Shown here: in pieces, positions 36,302 through 45,442 of the stretch | Layout of the letters: the number at the start of each line of letters is the position of its first letter | Position numbering within the stretch: position 1 is the first letter of the stretch | Assembly (NCBI GenBank): GCA_949743955.1 | Contig: CATJVQ010000035.1 | Span: forward strand, 1-64,000 | Direction: 5' to 3' | Length of the DNA stretch: 64,000 nucleotides | From: an uncultured Oscillospiraceae bacterium | GTDB taxonomy: Bacteria; Bacillota; Clostridia; Oscillospirales; Ruminococcaceae | Notes under the pieces: model-generated | Databases searched by the model: none | The model's input: only the letters and a program-made list of their open reading frames with translations | Told to the model about the DNA's origin: nothing | Program-made: the position numbers and the translations under genes

Positions 36302-36994
36302 ATGTTTTCCAAACGCACCTTTGATTTTCTCTCCGAGAACCGCCTGCGCAACAGCCGGGAATGGTTCGACGGGCATCGGGGCGAATATGAGGAGGCTGTC
36401 CTAGCCCCTATGCGCGATCTTGTAGAGGCGCTCGCTCCCGCGCTGCTCGAAATCGATCCGCAGCTGATCGTTACCCCGCGCATCGACCGCACGATCTCAC
36501 GTATCCGGCGGGATACGCGCTTCTCCCACGATAAATCTCTCTACCGCGACGTCGTCTGGTGCGTGTTCCTGCGCGACAAGAAGCTCTGGAACGGGCCCCC
36601 CGGCTTTGTGGTGGAGCTCTCCCCTCGCGGCTGGCGCTACGGCTGCGGCTATTATCAGGCCGATCCGAAGGTGATGGATGCGGCGCGCGGGCTCATTTTA
36701 GAGCGAAACCGTGTCTTCCTCGAGGCGCTCAAGGCCTACCGCTCGCAGGATGTTTTCCACCTGGAGGGCAATGCCTACAAGCGCAGCCGTTTTCCCTCCG
36801 AGCCGCCGGAAATACAGGAGTGGCTGGGGCAGAAGTCGTTCTGGGTGGCGCACAACAGCGAGGACTGGGATCTGCTGTGCTCAGACCGCCTGGTCCCCAC
36901 GCTGTGCGATCATTTTCGCCTGATTGCGCCTGTCTACCGGTTCTTCTGGCTGGCCGAGGCAAACGCTGTCCGCCCAAACGCGGAGAGTCAGTAG
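36302..36994 (+). CDS. DUF2461 family protein
   Basis: A 230-residue protein starting FSKRTFDFLSENRLRNSREWFDGHR, with the family's TISRIRRDTRFSHDKSLYRD motif and a conserved RYGCGYYQADP segment. The biochemical role of the family is unknown. ATG 36302 follows AAAGGAGGCCGCC, 19 bases after deoB, so co-transcription with deoB is likely. Its last bases overlap the convergent gene. Confidence 0.9.
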   Translation: MFSKRTFDFLSENRLRNSREWFDGHRGEYEEAVLAPMRDLVEALAPALLEIDPQLIVTPRIDRTISRIRRDTRFSHDKSLYRDVVWCVFLRDKKLWNGPPGFVVELSPRGWRYGCGYYQADPKVMDAARGLILERNRVFLEALKAYRSQDVFHLEGNAYKRSRFPSEPPEIQEWLGQKSFWVAHNSEDWDLLCSDRLVPTLCDHFRLIAPVYRFFWLAEANAVRPNAESQ

Positions 36995-37320
36995 GAGCGG
37001 ATGAGCTCCGCTAGCTCCCCGATGACGGGCAGCGGCGCGGCCCTAAGCTGTAGCGCATGGACAATGCCGATGATCCGGCATACCCAGCAGAAGACGTAAA
37101 GGATGCCGAAGAGCAGCCACCCTATCCCGGGGATGACGTGCAGCACCGCGGCGGCGAGGCCTGTCAGAAACAGCAGCAGGCTCTGATTGGCGTGGTAACG
37201 TGCAAAACGGTTGTCCTTCATTAAAAACAGAAGCAGCAGAAACAGAATTCCGATATAGCCGATTATCGCCATTACCCGGCCGTTCTCCGCTTCCATTCGA
37301 TCAATCCCTGTAATCTCCAT
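36988..37320 (-). CDS. Small membrane protein, DUF4870-like
   Basis: A 110-residue protein with three predicted membrane helices (AIIGYIGILFLLLLFLM, QSLLLFLTGLAAAVLHVIPG, WLLFGILYVFCWVCRIIGIV) and the FARYHANQSLLLF motif typical of DUF4870/Tic20-like proteins. Start at ATG 37320 behind AAGGGGG; longer in-frame ATGs lack a ribosome site. Function unknown. Confidence 0.8.
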   Translation of the reverse strand: MEITGIDRMEAENGRVMAIIGYIGILFLLLLFLMKDNRFARYHANQSLLLFLTGLAAAVLHVIPGIGWLLFGILYVFCWVCRIIGIVHALQLRAAPLPVIGELAELIRSY

Positions 37321-37403
37321 CTGCTTTACCCCCTTGATTTTTACGTTCATATCTATCATAATGGATTCAACTGGTTTCGTCAAATTTTTCTGGAGGCGAT
37401 TTC

Positions 37404-39146
37404 TTGGCTTCATCCCCGCAGAGACCCGGTAAGTTCCGGCTCTTTGTCTCCTACTACCGGCCCCGTATGGGCCTCTTCCTGGCCGATCTGTGCTGCGCGT
37501 TCATCGTGGCGGCGGCAGACCTCTTCTACCCTGTCGTCACCGGGAATATCATCGACCGCTACATCCCCGAGGGGAACCTGCGCCTCCTGTGCGTCTGGTG
37601 CGCCGCGCTCGTGGGCATCTATCTGCTCAAGGCCGCCCTTAACTGGTTTATGCAGTTTTATGGGCATATGGTCGGCGTGGGCATGCAGGCGGATATGCGC
37701 CGTGACCTGTTCGCCCATTTACAGACCCTCCCCTTCTCTTACTTCGACGAGAACAAAACCGGCTCCATCATGTCCCGCATTGTCAACGATCTGATGGAAA
37801 TTTCCGAGCTTGCTCACCACGGCCCCGAGGATCTGTTCACCTCCTTTGTGACGCTTATCGGCGGATTCATCCTCATGTGCCGGCTCAACATCCCGCTGAC
37901 GCTCATCATCTTTGCGTTCCTCCCGCTGCTCTTACTCTTTACGGCGAAAATGCGTATGCAGATGAACCGCGCCTTCGCGCGCCGCCGGGAGGAGATCTCC
38001 GGCATCAACGCCACGATTGAAAACAGCATCTCCGGTATCCGGGTATCCAAGGCGTTCCAGAACGACCGCGCGGAGCTCTGTAAATTCATGCACGCCAACG
38101 ATCTGTTCCGCGAGGCGTGCCGCATGTCCTACCGCGCGATGGCCAACTTCTTCTCCGGCATGGAGTTTCTGACAAACATGATCCTCGTCGTCGTCCTTCT
38201 CGCGGGCGGATGGTTCGCTATCAGCGGGCGTATCACGCCCGGCCAGTTCGCCTCCTACATTGCCTTTGTTAATATCTTCTTCAACCCCATCCGCCGGCTC
38301 ATCCAGTTTGTGGAGCAGTTCCAGTCGGGGATGAGCGGGTTCGAGCGGTTTTACCATGTCATGGGCCTCGAGCCGGAGCAGGACTCCCCCGGCGCTGTCG
38401 AGGCGAAAAACGTGCGGGGAAACCTCTCCTTCTGCGACGTGGACTTCACCTATGCCGATGATTCGAACCAGATTCTCCACCGCCTGAACCTCGACATCCC
38501 CGCCGGACAGACCGTGGCGCTCGTGGGCCCCTCCGGCGGCGGCAAGACGACACTGTGCCACCTTATCCCGCGCTTTTACGAGATCTCCGGCGGCAGCATC
38601 CTGCTCGACGGACGCGACACCCGAGAGTATACCCGGGCCTCCCTGCGCGCGTCCATCGGCATCGTGCAGCAGGAGGTGTTCCTGTTTACAGGCACCATCC
38701 GCGACAATATCGCCTACGGCAAGCCCGACGCCACGGAGGAGGAGATCGTCGCCGCGGCCAAACGCGCGAACATCCACGACACCATCTGCTCGCTCGAAAA
38801 CGGTTACGACACCTACATCGGCGAGCACGGGCTCAAGCTCTCGGGCGGGCAGCGCCAGCGCATCTCTATCGCGCGCGTCTTCTTAAAGAACCCGCCCATC
38901 CTCATCCTCGACGAAGCGACCAGCGCGCTCGACAACGCGACAGAACGGCTTATCCAGGCCTCGCTCGACGAACTCTGCCGCGGGCGGACGACACTCGTCG
39001 TGGCGCACCGGCTCTCCACCATCCGTGGCGCGCAGAACATTGTCGTCCTTACGGACGAGGGCATCCGCGAGCAGGGCACGCACGAGGAGCTGCTCGAAAA
39101 GGGCGGCCTGTACGCCGAGCTCTACCAGTCCCAGTTCCGCTCATGA
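37404..39146 (+). CDS. ABC exporter, fused permease and ATPase
   Basis: A 580-residue half-transporter of the MsbA/LmrA type. Six membrane helices occupy about 15-320; the ATPase (about 340-575) has Walker A GPSGGGKTT, Q-loop GIVQQEVFLF, signature LSGGQRQR, Walker B ILILDEATSALD and the switch His in VVAHRLST. It starts at TTG 37404, 7 bases after TGGAGGCG, and probably works as a homodimer. Substrate unknown. Its stop overlaps the next gene's ATG (ATGA). Confidence 0.94.
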   Translation: MASSPQRPGKFRLFVSYYRPRMGLFLADLCCAFIVAAADLFYPVVTGNIIDRYIPEGNLRLLCVWCAALVGIYLLKAALNWFMQFYGHMVGVGMQADMRRDLFAHLQTLPFSYFDENKTGSIMSRIVNDLMEISELAHHGPEDLFTSFVTLIGGFILMCRLNIPLTLIIFAFLPLLLLFTAKMRMQMNRAFARRREEISGINATIENSISGIRVSKAFQNDRAELCKFMHANDLFREACRMSYRAMANFFSGMEFLTNMILVVVLLAGGWFAISGRITPGQFASYIAFVNIFFNPIRRLIQFVEQFQSGMSGFERFYHVMGLEPEQDSPGAVEAKNVRGNLSFCDVDFTYADDSNQILHRLNLDIPAGQTVALVGPSGGGKTTLCHLIPRFYEISGGSILLDGRDTREYTRASLRASIGIVQQEVFLFTGTIRDNIAYGKPDATEEEIVAAAKRANIHDTICSLENGYDTYIGEHGLKLSGGQRQRISIARVFLKNPPILILDEATSALDNATERLIQASLDELCRGRTTLVVAHRLSTIRGAQNIVVLTDEGIREQGTHEELLEKGGLYAELYQSQFRS

Positions 39147-39952
39147 CGGCGGAGGAACGCTTCCAGGCGGCTGCTGGCCGGGCAGGGGAGCGGACGGGGA
39201 GCGGCATCGGCACGCTCGGGGAAAAGACACTCCACGCCTGCCTCAAATATTACCTTGATCCGGACAAAACGCATCACGAGGTGCGCGTTGGCCGGTATGT
39301 GGCGGATATAGCGGACGGGAAGAGCGTCACGGAAATCCAGAGCCGCCAGTTCTACCGGCTGCAGAAGAAGCTCGCCGCCTTTCTGGAGCGCGGACCGGTG
39401 ACAGTGGCGTATCCGGTGGCGAAGCGGAAGTGGGTAAACTGGGTCTCGCCGGAGACGGGGGAGATCGTCAGCCGCCGCCGTTCGACGCGCAGCGGGAGCG
39501 CCGCGGACGTGCTCCCCGAGCTCTACGATCTGCGGGCGTTTCTGGGGCGGCTACATATTCATGTCCTGCTGCTGGAGGTGGAGGAATACCGCCTTTTAAA
39601 CGGCTGGGGGCCGGAAAAGAAACGGGGCGGCGCCCGGTATGAGCGCCGCCCCGTGGCATTGCTGGGAGAGGTGGAACTCCCCCCCGGCGATAATTATGCC
39701 CGGCTTCTGCCGCCGGGGCTCCCGGAATCGTTCACCGTAAAGGATTTTGCGAAGCGATGCCGCCTGTCCGAAGCACGGGCGCGCGCCGCATTGGGCGTCC
39801 TCACCCGGACAGGCGCTGTCCTGCGCGCCGGGAAGCGCGGGAGGGCACTTGTCTATGCGCACGGAAACGCCTTAAAAGTGGAAGCGCTTGACAAGCTCCT
39901 GCCTGGTGCGGCGGTCCGCGAAGATGAAGGTCCCCGCGAGGAGCAGCGCTGA
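39143..39952 (+). CDS. Unknown protein with nuclease-like N-domain and winged helix
   Basis: A 269-residue protein that starts in the exporter's stop codon, so it is translationally coupled. Residues 30-85 read TLHACLKYYL..HHEVRVGRYVADIADGKSVTEIQSRQFYRLQKKL: an E, then D in VADI, then E-x-Q, an arrangement resembling a PD-(D/E)XK nuclease core. Residues about 195-245 resemble a winged helix (FTVKDFAKRCRLSEARARAALGVL, RAGKRGRALVYAHG). No family was recognised and catalysis is not proven. Its last 81 bases overlap the convergent gene. Confidence 0.78.
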   Translation: MTAEERFQAAAGRAGERTGSGIGTLGEKTLHACLKYYLDPDKTHHEVRVGRYVADIADGKSVTEIQSRQFYRLQKKLAAFLERGPVTVAYPVAKRKWVNWVSPETGEIVSRRRSTRSGSAADVLPELYDLRAFLGRLHIHVLLLEVEEYRLLNGWGPEKKRGGARYERRPVALLGEVELPPGDNYARLLPPGLPESFTVKDFAKRCRLSEARARAALGVLTRTGAVLRAGKRGRALVYAHGNALKVEALDKLLPGAAVREDEGPREEQR

Positions 39953-40531
39953 ATAAACGCTCACCACACAGTACGGCCACCACACCTCCGTGACGCCGAA
40001 GACCGTGAGCAGGACGGATCCGATGCCCAGCACCGCTATCTCCAGTTCATACAGGATAAAGTCGCGGAAGAGCGCGGGGCGCACGATCATGATGACTGTC
40101 ATCACCCCCTGAGCCGCGATGAGAAGGCCCGGGATGACGTAGTCGATCATCCAGCCGTGGTTCCCGGTGGAGAGGTCAATGAGGTATCCGAGCGCCGAGA
40201 CAGCCAGAAGCTGGACAAAAATCATCAGCCCCGGATTCCGGTAGGATTTGCGGAAAAAGAAGGTCAGCCAGCAGTAGACTGTCGCCGCGAGGGCGATGAG
40301 GGACCAGATAACGTCCGACTCAAAGCGCCAGTTGAGATACAGCGACGCGATGACGAACGCCACCGATACCAGCGCGAGCAGGCGCACCACCGTGCGGAAG
40401 ACACCGGAGGAGCGGATCTCGGGATAGTCGCGGCGGCGGGTATCGTCGAGGCGCTCCGTGCGCGAGCCGCACAGGACGCAGACGTCCTCATCCCCAGGCA
40501 GCTTGACGCTGCAGCGCCGGCAAAATGTCAT
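39872..40531 (-). CDS. Zinc-ribbon membrane protein, DUF6320-like
   Basis: A 219-residue protein. The N-terminus is a zinc ribbon (MTFCRRC..VCVLCGSR, two CxxC pairs); residues 45-205 contain six predicted membrane helices. It lies 14 bases downstream of the acyltransferase-like gene, in the same direction, a pairing typical of DUF6320 proteins. The function is unknown; a membrane platform for the acyltransferase is a possibility. Confidence 0.82.
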   Translation of the reverse strand: MTFCRRCSVKLPGDEDVCVLCGSRTERLDDTRRRDYPEIRSSGVFRTVVRLLALVSVAFVIASLYLNWRFESDVIWSLIALAATVYCWLTFFFRKSYRNPGLMIFVQLLAVSALGYLIDLSTGNHGWMIDYVIPGLLIAAQGVMTVIMIVRPALFRDFILYELEIAVLGIGSVLLTVFGVTEVWWPYCVVSVYSALLLAGTFIFADRRTRQELVKRFHF

Positions 40532-40545
40532 ATCCCCGCCCTCCT

Positions 40546-41820
40546 TTACACTTCATTGTGGACGATCTCTACTTCCAGACCATGGGAAGAAAGAAAACTG
40601 AAGAAGTACTGCTCGACCGCTGTATCATAAACGGCGCTGGTAAAGGAGACCGTGAGCCGGTCACCGAAGCTGACTGCTCCCACCTTTACAGGCTTAATCC
40701 GGGATGTGCTCATGAGGACATCGAAGCGTTCCACAAATTCGGCGATATCCTCCGGCAGGCGGACAACGCCCAGATTCGAGAGAGCGCACGACTGCCCCCT
40801 CTCGCCCCGCCGGTGAATGATGCGCAGGCCGAGGCTTTTCACACCCAGCGGCAGGAACCGCAGTGCCAGATTCCGTTCCGCCTCGACATTGTAGCGCAGC
40901 TTCTGCTCGATTTTTTCACGCCGGAGCTCCTCATCGAACTCGCGGCGAACCTTTTCGAGGATCTCCTCGAAGGAATAGTCCCGCTCAAACAGGACGCCAA
41001 TGTTCAGATAGGAGAAGAAGTTGGAGAGGGTGTGCGAATCATAGAACGTGCGCAGGTTCACAGGGATGCAGATGACGATCGGCCTCCTTCGATCGGTGCG
41101 GGCCCCTCCCCCGCGGTGGATGGCCTGGATGAGGGCGGCGCTGAGGAACTGTGTCACTGTCGCTCCCGCCGCCTTCGCCGCCGCGCGCACCTCCCGCACG
41201 GAGAAGATCCCCGTCACGACACGCGTCACCTTTTTTTCGAGCGCGACACCTGTCACCCGGCAGGCGGGCGCCGCCGTATGGCTCTCCTTTCTTTGGGCCG
41301 TGCTGTAATTTTTGAGGAAGCTGTCCTCCTCGTATTCGAGCGGATGATCGTCCTGGTCGAAGAAGCCGCATTCCGTGAACGTCCTCTCCGGGAAGCGCAG
41401 GGAGAGGTAATTATACAAAAGCCTCTCCAGAAACACGATAGCGCCCGTCCCGTCGGTCAGGGAGTGGAAGACCTCCAGATTGATTTTGCAGCCAAAATAC
41501 GTCACACGGAAGAGGAAGCCTCGCCCCGCCCCGCGCTCAATGCGTAAGCAAGGATATGTCTTTTCCTGTGTGACGGGGGGCCGGGCGAAGTTGCTCTCCA
41601 GATAGTACCAGAACATCCCCTTGCGCTGCTTGACCGCGAACGACGGCAGATCCCGCAGTGTCCGCTCCACGGCCTCCTGTAAAGCGTCCGGCTCCACAGG
41701 GAGGCGCAGCAGAACGGAAATCCGGTAGACATTCGTATTATTGGCGTTCGATATGGCGGAAAAGCCCTTCGCCGCATTGTCCAGACGTTTCCAGTAAAAC
41801 TCGCGATAATCCCTTTCCAT
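40546..41820 (-). CDS. HXXXD-type acyltransferase (condensation-domain-like)
   Basis: About 424 residues with the fold signature of CoA-dependent acyltransferases and condensation domains: the catalytic-type motif H-SLTD-G in EVFHSLTDGTG (about residue 120), AAGATVTQFLSAALIQAIHR, and IPVNLRTFYDSHTLSNFFSY. It could transfer an acyl group to an alcohol or lipid; the substrate cannot be told. Start ATG 41820 is 8 bases after GGGGGG; ATG 41826 is too close. It is followed by the zinc-ribbon membrane protein gene. Confidence 0.82.
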   Translation of the reverse strand: MERDYREFYWKRLDNAAKGFSAISNANNTNVYRISVLLRLPVEPDALQEAVERTLRDLPSFAVKQRKGMFWYYLESNFARPPVTQEKTYPCLRIERGAGRGFLFRVTYFGCKINLEVFHSLTDGTGAIVFLERLLYNYLSLRFPERTFTECGFFDQDDHPLEYEEDSFLKNYSTAQRKESHTAAPACRVTGVALEKKVTRVVTGIFSVREVRAAAKAAGATVTQFLSAALIQAIHRGGGARTDRRRPIVICIPVNLRTFYDSHTLSNFFSYLNIGVLFERDYSFEEILEKVRREFDEELRREKIEQKLRYNVEAERNLALRFLPLGVKSLGLRIIHRRGERGQSCALSNLGVVRLPEDIAEFVERFDVLMSTSRIKPVKVGAVSFGDRLTVSFTSAVYDTAVEQYFFSFLSSHGLEVEIVHNEV

Positions 41821-41982
41821 CCGCATATCCCCCCTTTTGTCCGGCGGCCATGCTTTTATTATAGTCTATCCTTGGGGGTAATACAACCTCCCCTTTGTAA
41901 ACACTGACTTTTCCGTATCCGCACTTTTGTGGAAAGCTGCCCGTAAATACCGGGCGGTACGGCTTGAAATACCGGCCTTTCC

Positions 41983-42011
41983 TTGACAGCTGAAGGAAAG
42001 GGGACTATAAT
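41983..42011 (+). promoter_or_regulatory. Consensus promoter of the MFS gene
   Basis: TTGACA (41983-41988), 17 bases, TATAAT (42006-42011): a perfect housekeeping promoter. It shows that in-frame starts before about 42018 cannot be used. Confidence 0.9.
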
Positions 42012-42051
42012 GTGTCCGAAAAATTTACTGGAGAGAGAGGGGGGGTACCCT

Positions 42052-43248
42052 GTGAAAAGACCTTCTTCGTCCGCCTGGATGATGCTGCTTCTGTCCGCCG
42101 TCTATTTCGTCAGCTATCTGACCCGCAACAGCTACAATGTCGTGATTGCCGAGCTGATGCGGCAGACCGGCTTCGGCCAGTCCGTTCTGGCCCTGTGCAT
42201 CACCGGCAGCCTGATTACATACGGCGCGGGGCAGCTTGTCAGCGGCTTTCTGGGGGACAGAGTGCAGCCCAAGCGCCTCATCATTCTGGGCCTGTGCGTC
42301 ACGGCGCTCATGAATCTGCTGATGGCGTTCTGCCGTATCCCCTCCCTGATGCTGGCTGTCTGGTGCGTCAACGGTCTGGCGCAAGCCTTTCTGTGGCCGC
42401 CCCTAGTGCGGCTGATGGCGGCGCTCTTTACGGAAGAGGAGTATGAAAAGGCGATGGTGGCCGTGACCTGGGGAGGCTCCGCCGGCAATATCGCCCTGTA
42501 TCTGACAGCGCCGGCGCTCATTTCCCTGCTCGGCGTGAGCAGTGTGTTCATCACCGCCGCGCTGTGCGCCTTTTCGGCCGTGGCGGTGATGGCGTCGAAG
42601 TGTCCGTCCATTTCTGTCCGGCTGGAGGAAAAGAACGCTCCCGGCGTGCGGCGGCAGGCCCTCTTCAAAATGCCGCTGGTCTGGTGCATCTTTCTGACCA
42701 TTATTTTGCAGGGGATCCTGCGGGACGGTATTACAACCTGGACGCCGGTCTATATCAACGAGACCTACCACCTGGGCAGCAGCTTTTCTATCCTGTCCGG
42801 CACGGCGCTGCCCCTGTTCAGCCTGGCGGCGATACAGGCGGTGTCCCTGCTGCACCGCAGACTGCTCCATAATCCCATAACCTGTGCCGCCGCGCTGTTC
42901 GGGCTGGGGGGAGTGTTCGGCCTGCTTCTGGCGCTGTTTCCCGGCGCCGGAACAGCGCCTTCGGTGGGGCTGTGCGCCCTTCTCACCGGCTGCATGCACG
43001 GGGTCAATCTCATCCTAGTCGGCATACTGCCCGCTTATTTCCAGCGGTACGGCAGAGTCTCCCTATTTTCAGGGCTCCTGAACGCGTTCACCTACGTGGG
43101 CAGCGCCCTCTCCGCCTATGGCTACGCCGCTGTCGCCGACCGTGCCGGCTGGCTGGCGGTGATCGGTTCCTGGCCGGTGACAGCGTTCCTCGGTCTGGCT
43201 GTCTGCCTGCTGTGTGTCCGGCCGTGGAGAAGGTTTCAGAACAGGTAG
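42052..43248 (+). CDS. MFS transporter, organophosphate-antiporter-like
   Basis: A 398-residue membrane protein with 12 predicted helices. The N-terminal FVSYLTRNSYNVVIAELMRQTGF and the GAGQLVSGFLGDRVQPKRLI loop (an OPA/GlpT-like MFS motif) suggest uptake of a phosphorylated or organic-acid substrate; the actual substrate is unknown. GTG 42052 is chosen because it lies behind a GAGGGGGGG site and downstream of the promoter at 41983-42011. It is monocistronic. Confidence 0.88.
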   Translation: MKRPSSSAWMMLLLSAVYFVSYLTRNSYNVVIAELMRQTGFGQSVLALCITGSLITYGAGQLVSGFLGDRVQPKRLIILGLCVTALMNLLMAFCRIPSLMLAVWCVNGLAQAFLWPPLVRLMAALFTEEEYEKAMVAVTWGGSAGNIALYLTAPALISLLGVSSVFITAALCAFSAVAVMASKCPSISVRLEEKNAPGVRRQALFKMPLVWCIFLTIILQGILRDGITTWTPVYINETYHLGSSFSILSGTALPLFSLAAIQAVSLLHRRLLHNPITCAAALFGLGGVFGLLLALFPGAGTAPSVGLCALLTGCMHGVNLILVGILPAYFQRYGRVSLFSGLLNAFTYVGSALSAYGYAAVADRAGWLAVIGSWPVTAFLGLAVCLLCVRPWRRFQNR

Positions 43249-43263
43249 CTTCTGCTGTACACA

Positions 43264-43293
43264 TTGACTTTTTGCCCCCGCCTGTGGTATAGT
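43264..43293 (+). promoter_or_regulatory. tRNA-Leu promoter
   Basis: TTGACT and, 18 bases later, an extended -10 TGG-TATAGT, directly upstream of the tRNA gene. Confidence 0.7.
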
Positions 43294-43313
43294 AAACGCA
43301 GTTCTTTTCTTTT

Positions 43314-43395
43314 GCGGGCGTGGTGGAATGGCAGACACGAAGGTCTTAGAAGCCTTTGCTCCGGCGTACGGGTTCAAGTCCCGTCGTCCGCACCA
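43314..43395 (+). tRNA. tRNA-Leu (anticodon TAG), CCA encoded
   Basis: The acceptor arms GCGGGCG and CGTCCGC pair, the T arm reads ACGGG-TTCAAGT-CCCGT, and the anticodon loop CTTAGAA sits on stem AAGGT/GCCTT, giving TAG. The extra arm is of class II length, as expected for Leu, and CCA is encoded. Confidence 0.95.
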
Positions 43396-43480
43396 AATCA
43401 TTGGGGCCGCTGGATGCCCATGCGGATACGTCCGCAGGACGTCCGGAATTTTCCGGTACAGGGAAGCCCTTTCCGGTTTG

Positions 43481-43521
43481 GCGGTACAGCCCCAATAGCA
43501 GGGGCCGTACCGCTGCTTTTT
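43481..43521 (+). terminator. Terminator of the tRNA-Leu transcript
   Basis: GCGGTACAGCCCC pairs with GGGGCCGTACCGC and is followed by TGCTTTTT. The 86 bases between the tRNA and this hairpin hold further small inverted repeats but no gene. Confidence 0.75.
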
Positions 43522-43609
43522 ATATGGAGAAAGCTGCCCGCCAAGTGAATGATCCGGCGGTCTGATCCCCTGCTTTCCGGTGCCGGGGACGCTATCGGAA
43601 ATCTGTACG

Positions 43610-43638
43610 TTGAAAAAGGCGGAGAAATAGAGTATAAT
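43610..43638 (+). promoter_or_regulatory. Promoter of the RCC1-repeat gene
   Basis: TTGAAA (43610-43615), 17 bases, TATAAT (43633-43638), 34 bases upstream of the start codon. Confidence 0.8.
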
Positions 43639-43672
43639 TAAAAAGAGAAGACACTTTCGGGAGGGGATGAAC

Positions 43673-45409
43673 ATGCCGTCTTCGATGTCGATACGGTATG
43701 CGCAGGCCAAGCCTGTCAGCTTTATTATACAGCAGAACGAGAATATACCCGTCGCCATCCTGGAAAACGAAGTACTTTACGACCGTTTTCTGCGCCGGCG
43801 GGTCGTCCGCTTCCGGCTGCGCAACGATATGCAGTCCATCATCGACTCCGCCGCCATCTGTGTGCGGTTTTACCGCCGTGTACGTGGCAGGGACGTGTTG
43901 ATTTCCACACGCACGGGGCTGGCTGTTGCTCCCTTCGCGCTCAAAATCCGCCCGGGGGATATGTTCGGTCCCGGCCTCATCTACATGTTCCCCAGGGGCG
44001 AAGTCGATAGCGTTGAAATTGCCGTAACAAAGGTATTCGTTGTAGACTTTCCAGGGGACGATGAGCTCCCCGAGGAGATCGCCTACGCTGAGCCCGGGCG
44101 GCGCATCTGGCGTCCGCAGTCCAAGGAGCAGGCGCCCCCCGCGAAAGCCGCCGCACAGAGATCGCACAGGGCGCCCGAGGAGCCGGAGCCTGTCCTCCCC
44201 TCCGAGGTGCCCGCTTCATCCGCGGAGGAGGCGGAGGAAAGACATCGTGTCCCGCTTCTGCCCATATTGATCCCGATTGTCCTGCTGGCAGTCGCGCTGC
44301 CGCTGGCGGCGTGGGGTTTTTCCGGCTACAGCCTGCGTAAAACACAGTATGAGGCGGCCAAAGCCGCCGCCGAAGAGGACGCCGCCGCTGCGCTGCCGCT
44401 TCTCGCGGCTCTGGGCGATTACCGCGACATACCCGAGCAGATCTACCATATCGGCGAAGAGGCCGAAGCGGCGGGAAACACCCCGCTGGCCATGGCCGCC
44501 TACCGTTCCGCCTATACATATGCCGACGCCGGGAAGAAATACCGCGCCTGGGTCCTGCCGGGCCGGCTGGCAGGGGGCGTTTGCCATGCGGTCGCTCTCA
44601 CACCGGAGGGCACGGTTCTCGCCGCCTCGGCCGGCGCGGAGGGGACCGACTTCGGGCAGGCGGATGTGAGTGACTGGAGCGAAGTCGCCGCCCTCTCGGC
44701 CGGGCAGTTTCACACCGTGGGCATCGACTCTCACGGCCGTGCGCTGGCCGCGGGCAGTGCGGATCTCTGCGGCGTGGAAAAATGGATGGGAATGGCTCAG
44801 ATGACAGCCGGGCCGAATTCGACCCTGGGTGTGCGCAAGACAGGCGAGGTCTATTTCCTAGGCAGCAGCGACTGCGGGCAGGACAAAGCGGCCGAATGGG
44901 AAGGCATCCTGCGCGCTTCGGCGGGAGAGAACCATGCTGTCGCCCTCAATGGTCTCGGGCGTGCACGGGGCACCGCCTTCACCGGGGACGCTTCCCAGGA
45001 TTACGGCCAGTGCGACGTGGACGGCTGGGCCAGTCTGGTGGACATCTGCGCGGCCTCGAGCCATACGCTCGGCCTGCGCGCGGATGGGCGCGTCATCTCC
45101 ACAAAATATACCGGCCCCTCCCGCAGCGACTACGGCCAGTGCAGCGTGGCGGACTGGGAAAACATCGTCGCCGTCTCCGCAACGGGGTGGCACAGTGTCG
45201 GACTGCGCAGCGACGGTACCGTTGCCGCCGTGGGGAAGAACACCGAGGGCGAGTGCAATGTGGGCGGCTGGGAAAACATGATCGCCGTCTATGCCGGAAA
45301 CGGCTATACGCTCGGCCTCGCGCTGGACGGAACAGTATCCGTCGCCGGCAGCTTCCCTGAGGGCGACGCGCAGATGAAAGAACAAATCGCCGCATGGCGT
45401 TTGTGGTAA
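43673..45409 (+). CDS. Membrane-anchored RCC1-repeat (beta-propeller) protein
   Basis: A 578-residue protein. Residues 1-125 form an uncharacterised beta-rich domain; 150-190 is a Pro/Glu/Ala-rich linker; one membrane helix (LLPILIPIVLLAVALPLAAW) lies near 200-222. An Ala-rich helical segment follows (about 230-300), then about six to seven RCC1 repeats of roughly 40-50 residues, recognisable by HAVALTPEGTV, HTVGIDSHGR, HTLGLRADGRV and HSVGLRSDGTV. The N-part is probably cytoplasmic and the propeller outside. Start ATG 43673 is 8 bases after GGAGG. Role unknown; protein binding is likely. Confidence 0.85.
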   Translation: MPSSMSIRYAQAKPVSFIIQQNENIPVAILENEVLYDRFLRRRVVRFRLRNDMQSIIDSAAICVRFYRRVRGRDVLISTRTGLAVAPFALKIRPGDMFGPGLIYMFPRGEVDSVEIAVTKVFVVDFPGDDELPEEIAYAEPGRRIWRPQSKEQAPPAKAAAQRSHRAPEEPEPVLPSEVPASSAEEAEERHRVPLLPILIPIVLLAVALPLAAWGFSGYSLRKTQYEAAKAAAEEDAAAALPLLAALGDYRDIPEQIYHIGEEAEAAGNTPLAMAAYRSAYTYADAGKKYRAWVLPGRLAGGVCHAVALTPEGTVLAASAGAEGTDFGQADVSDWSEVAALSAGQFHTVGIDSHGRALAAGSADLCGVEKWMGMAQMTAGPNSTLGVRKTGEVYFLGSSDCGQDKAAEWEGILRASAGENHAVALNGLGRARGTAFTGDASQDYGQCDVDGWASLVDICAASSHTLGLRADGRVISTKYTGPSRSDYGQCSVADWENIVAVSATGWHSVGLRSDGTVAAVGKNTEGECNVGGWENMIAVYAGNGYTLGLALDGTVSVAGSFPEGDAQMKEQIAAWRLW

Positions 45410-45442
45410 AGTGTACTGAAACGACGAAAGGAGAGGAGTCCC

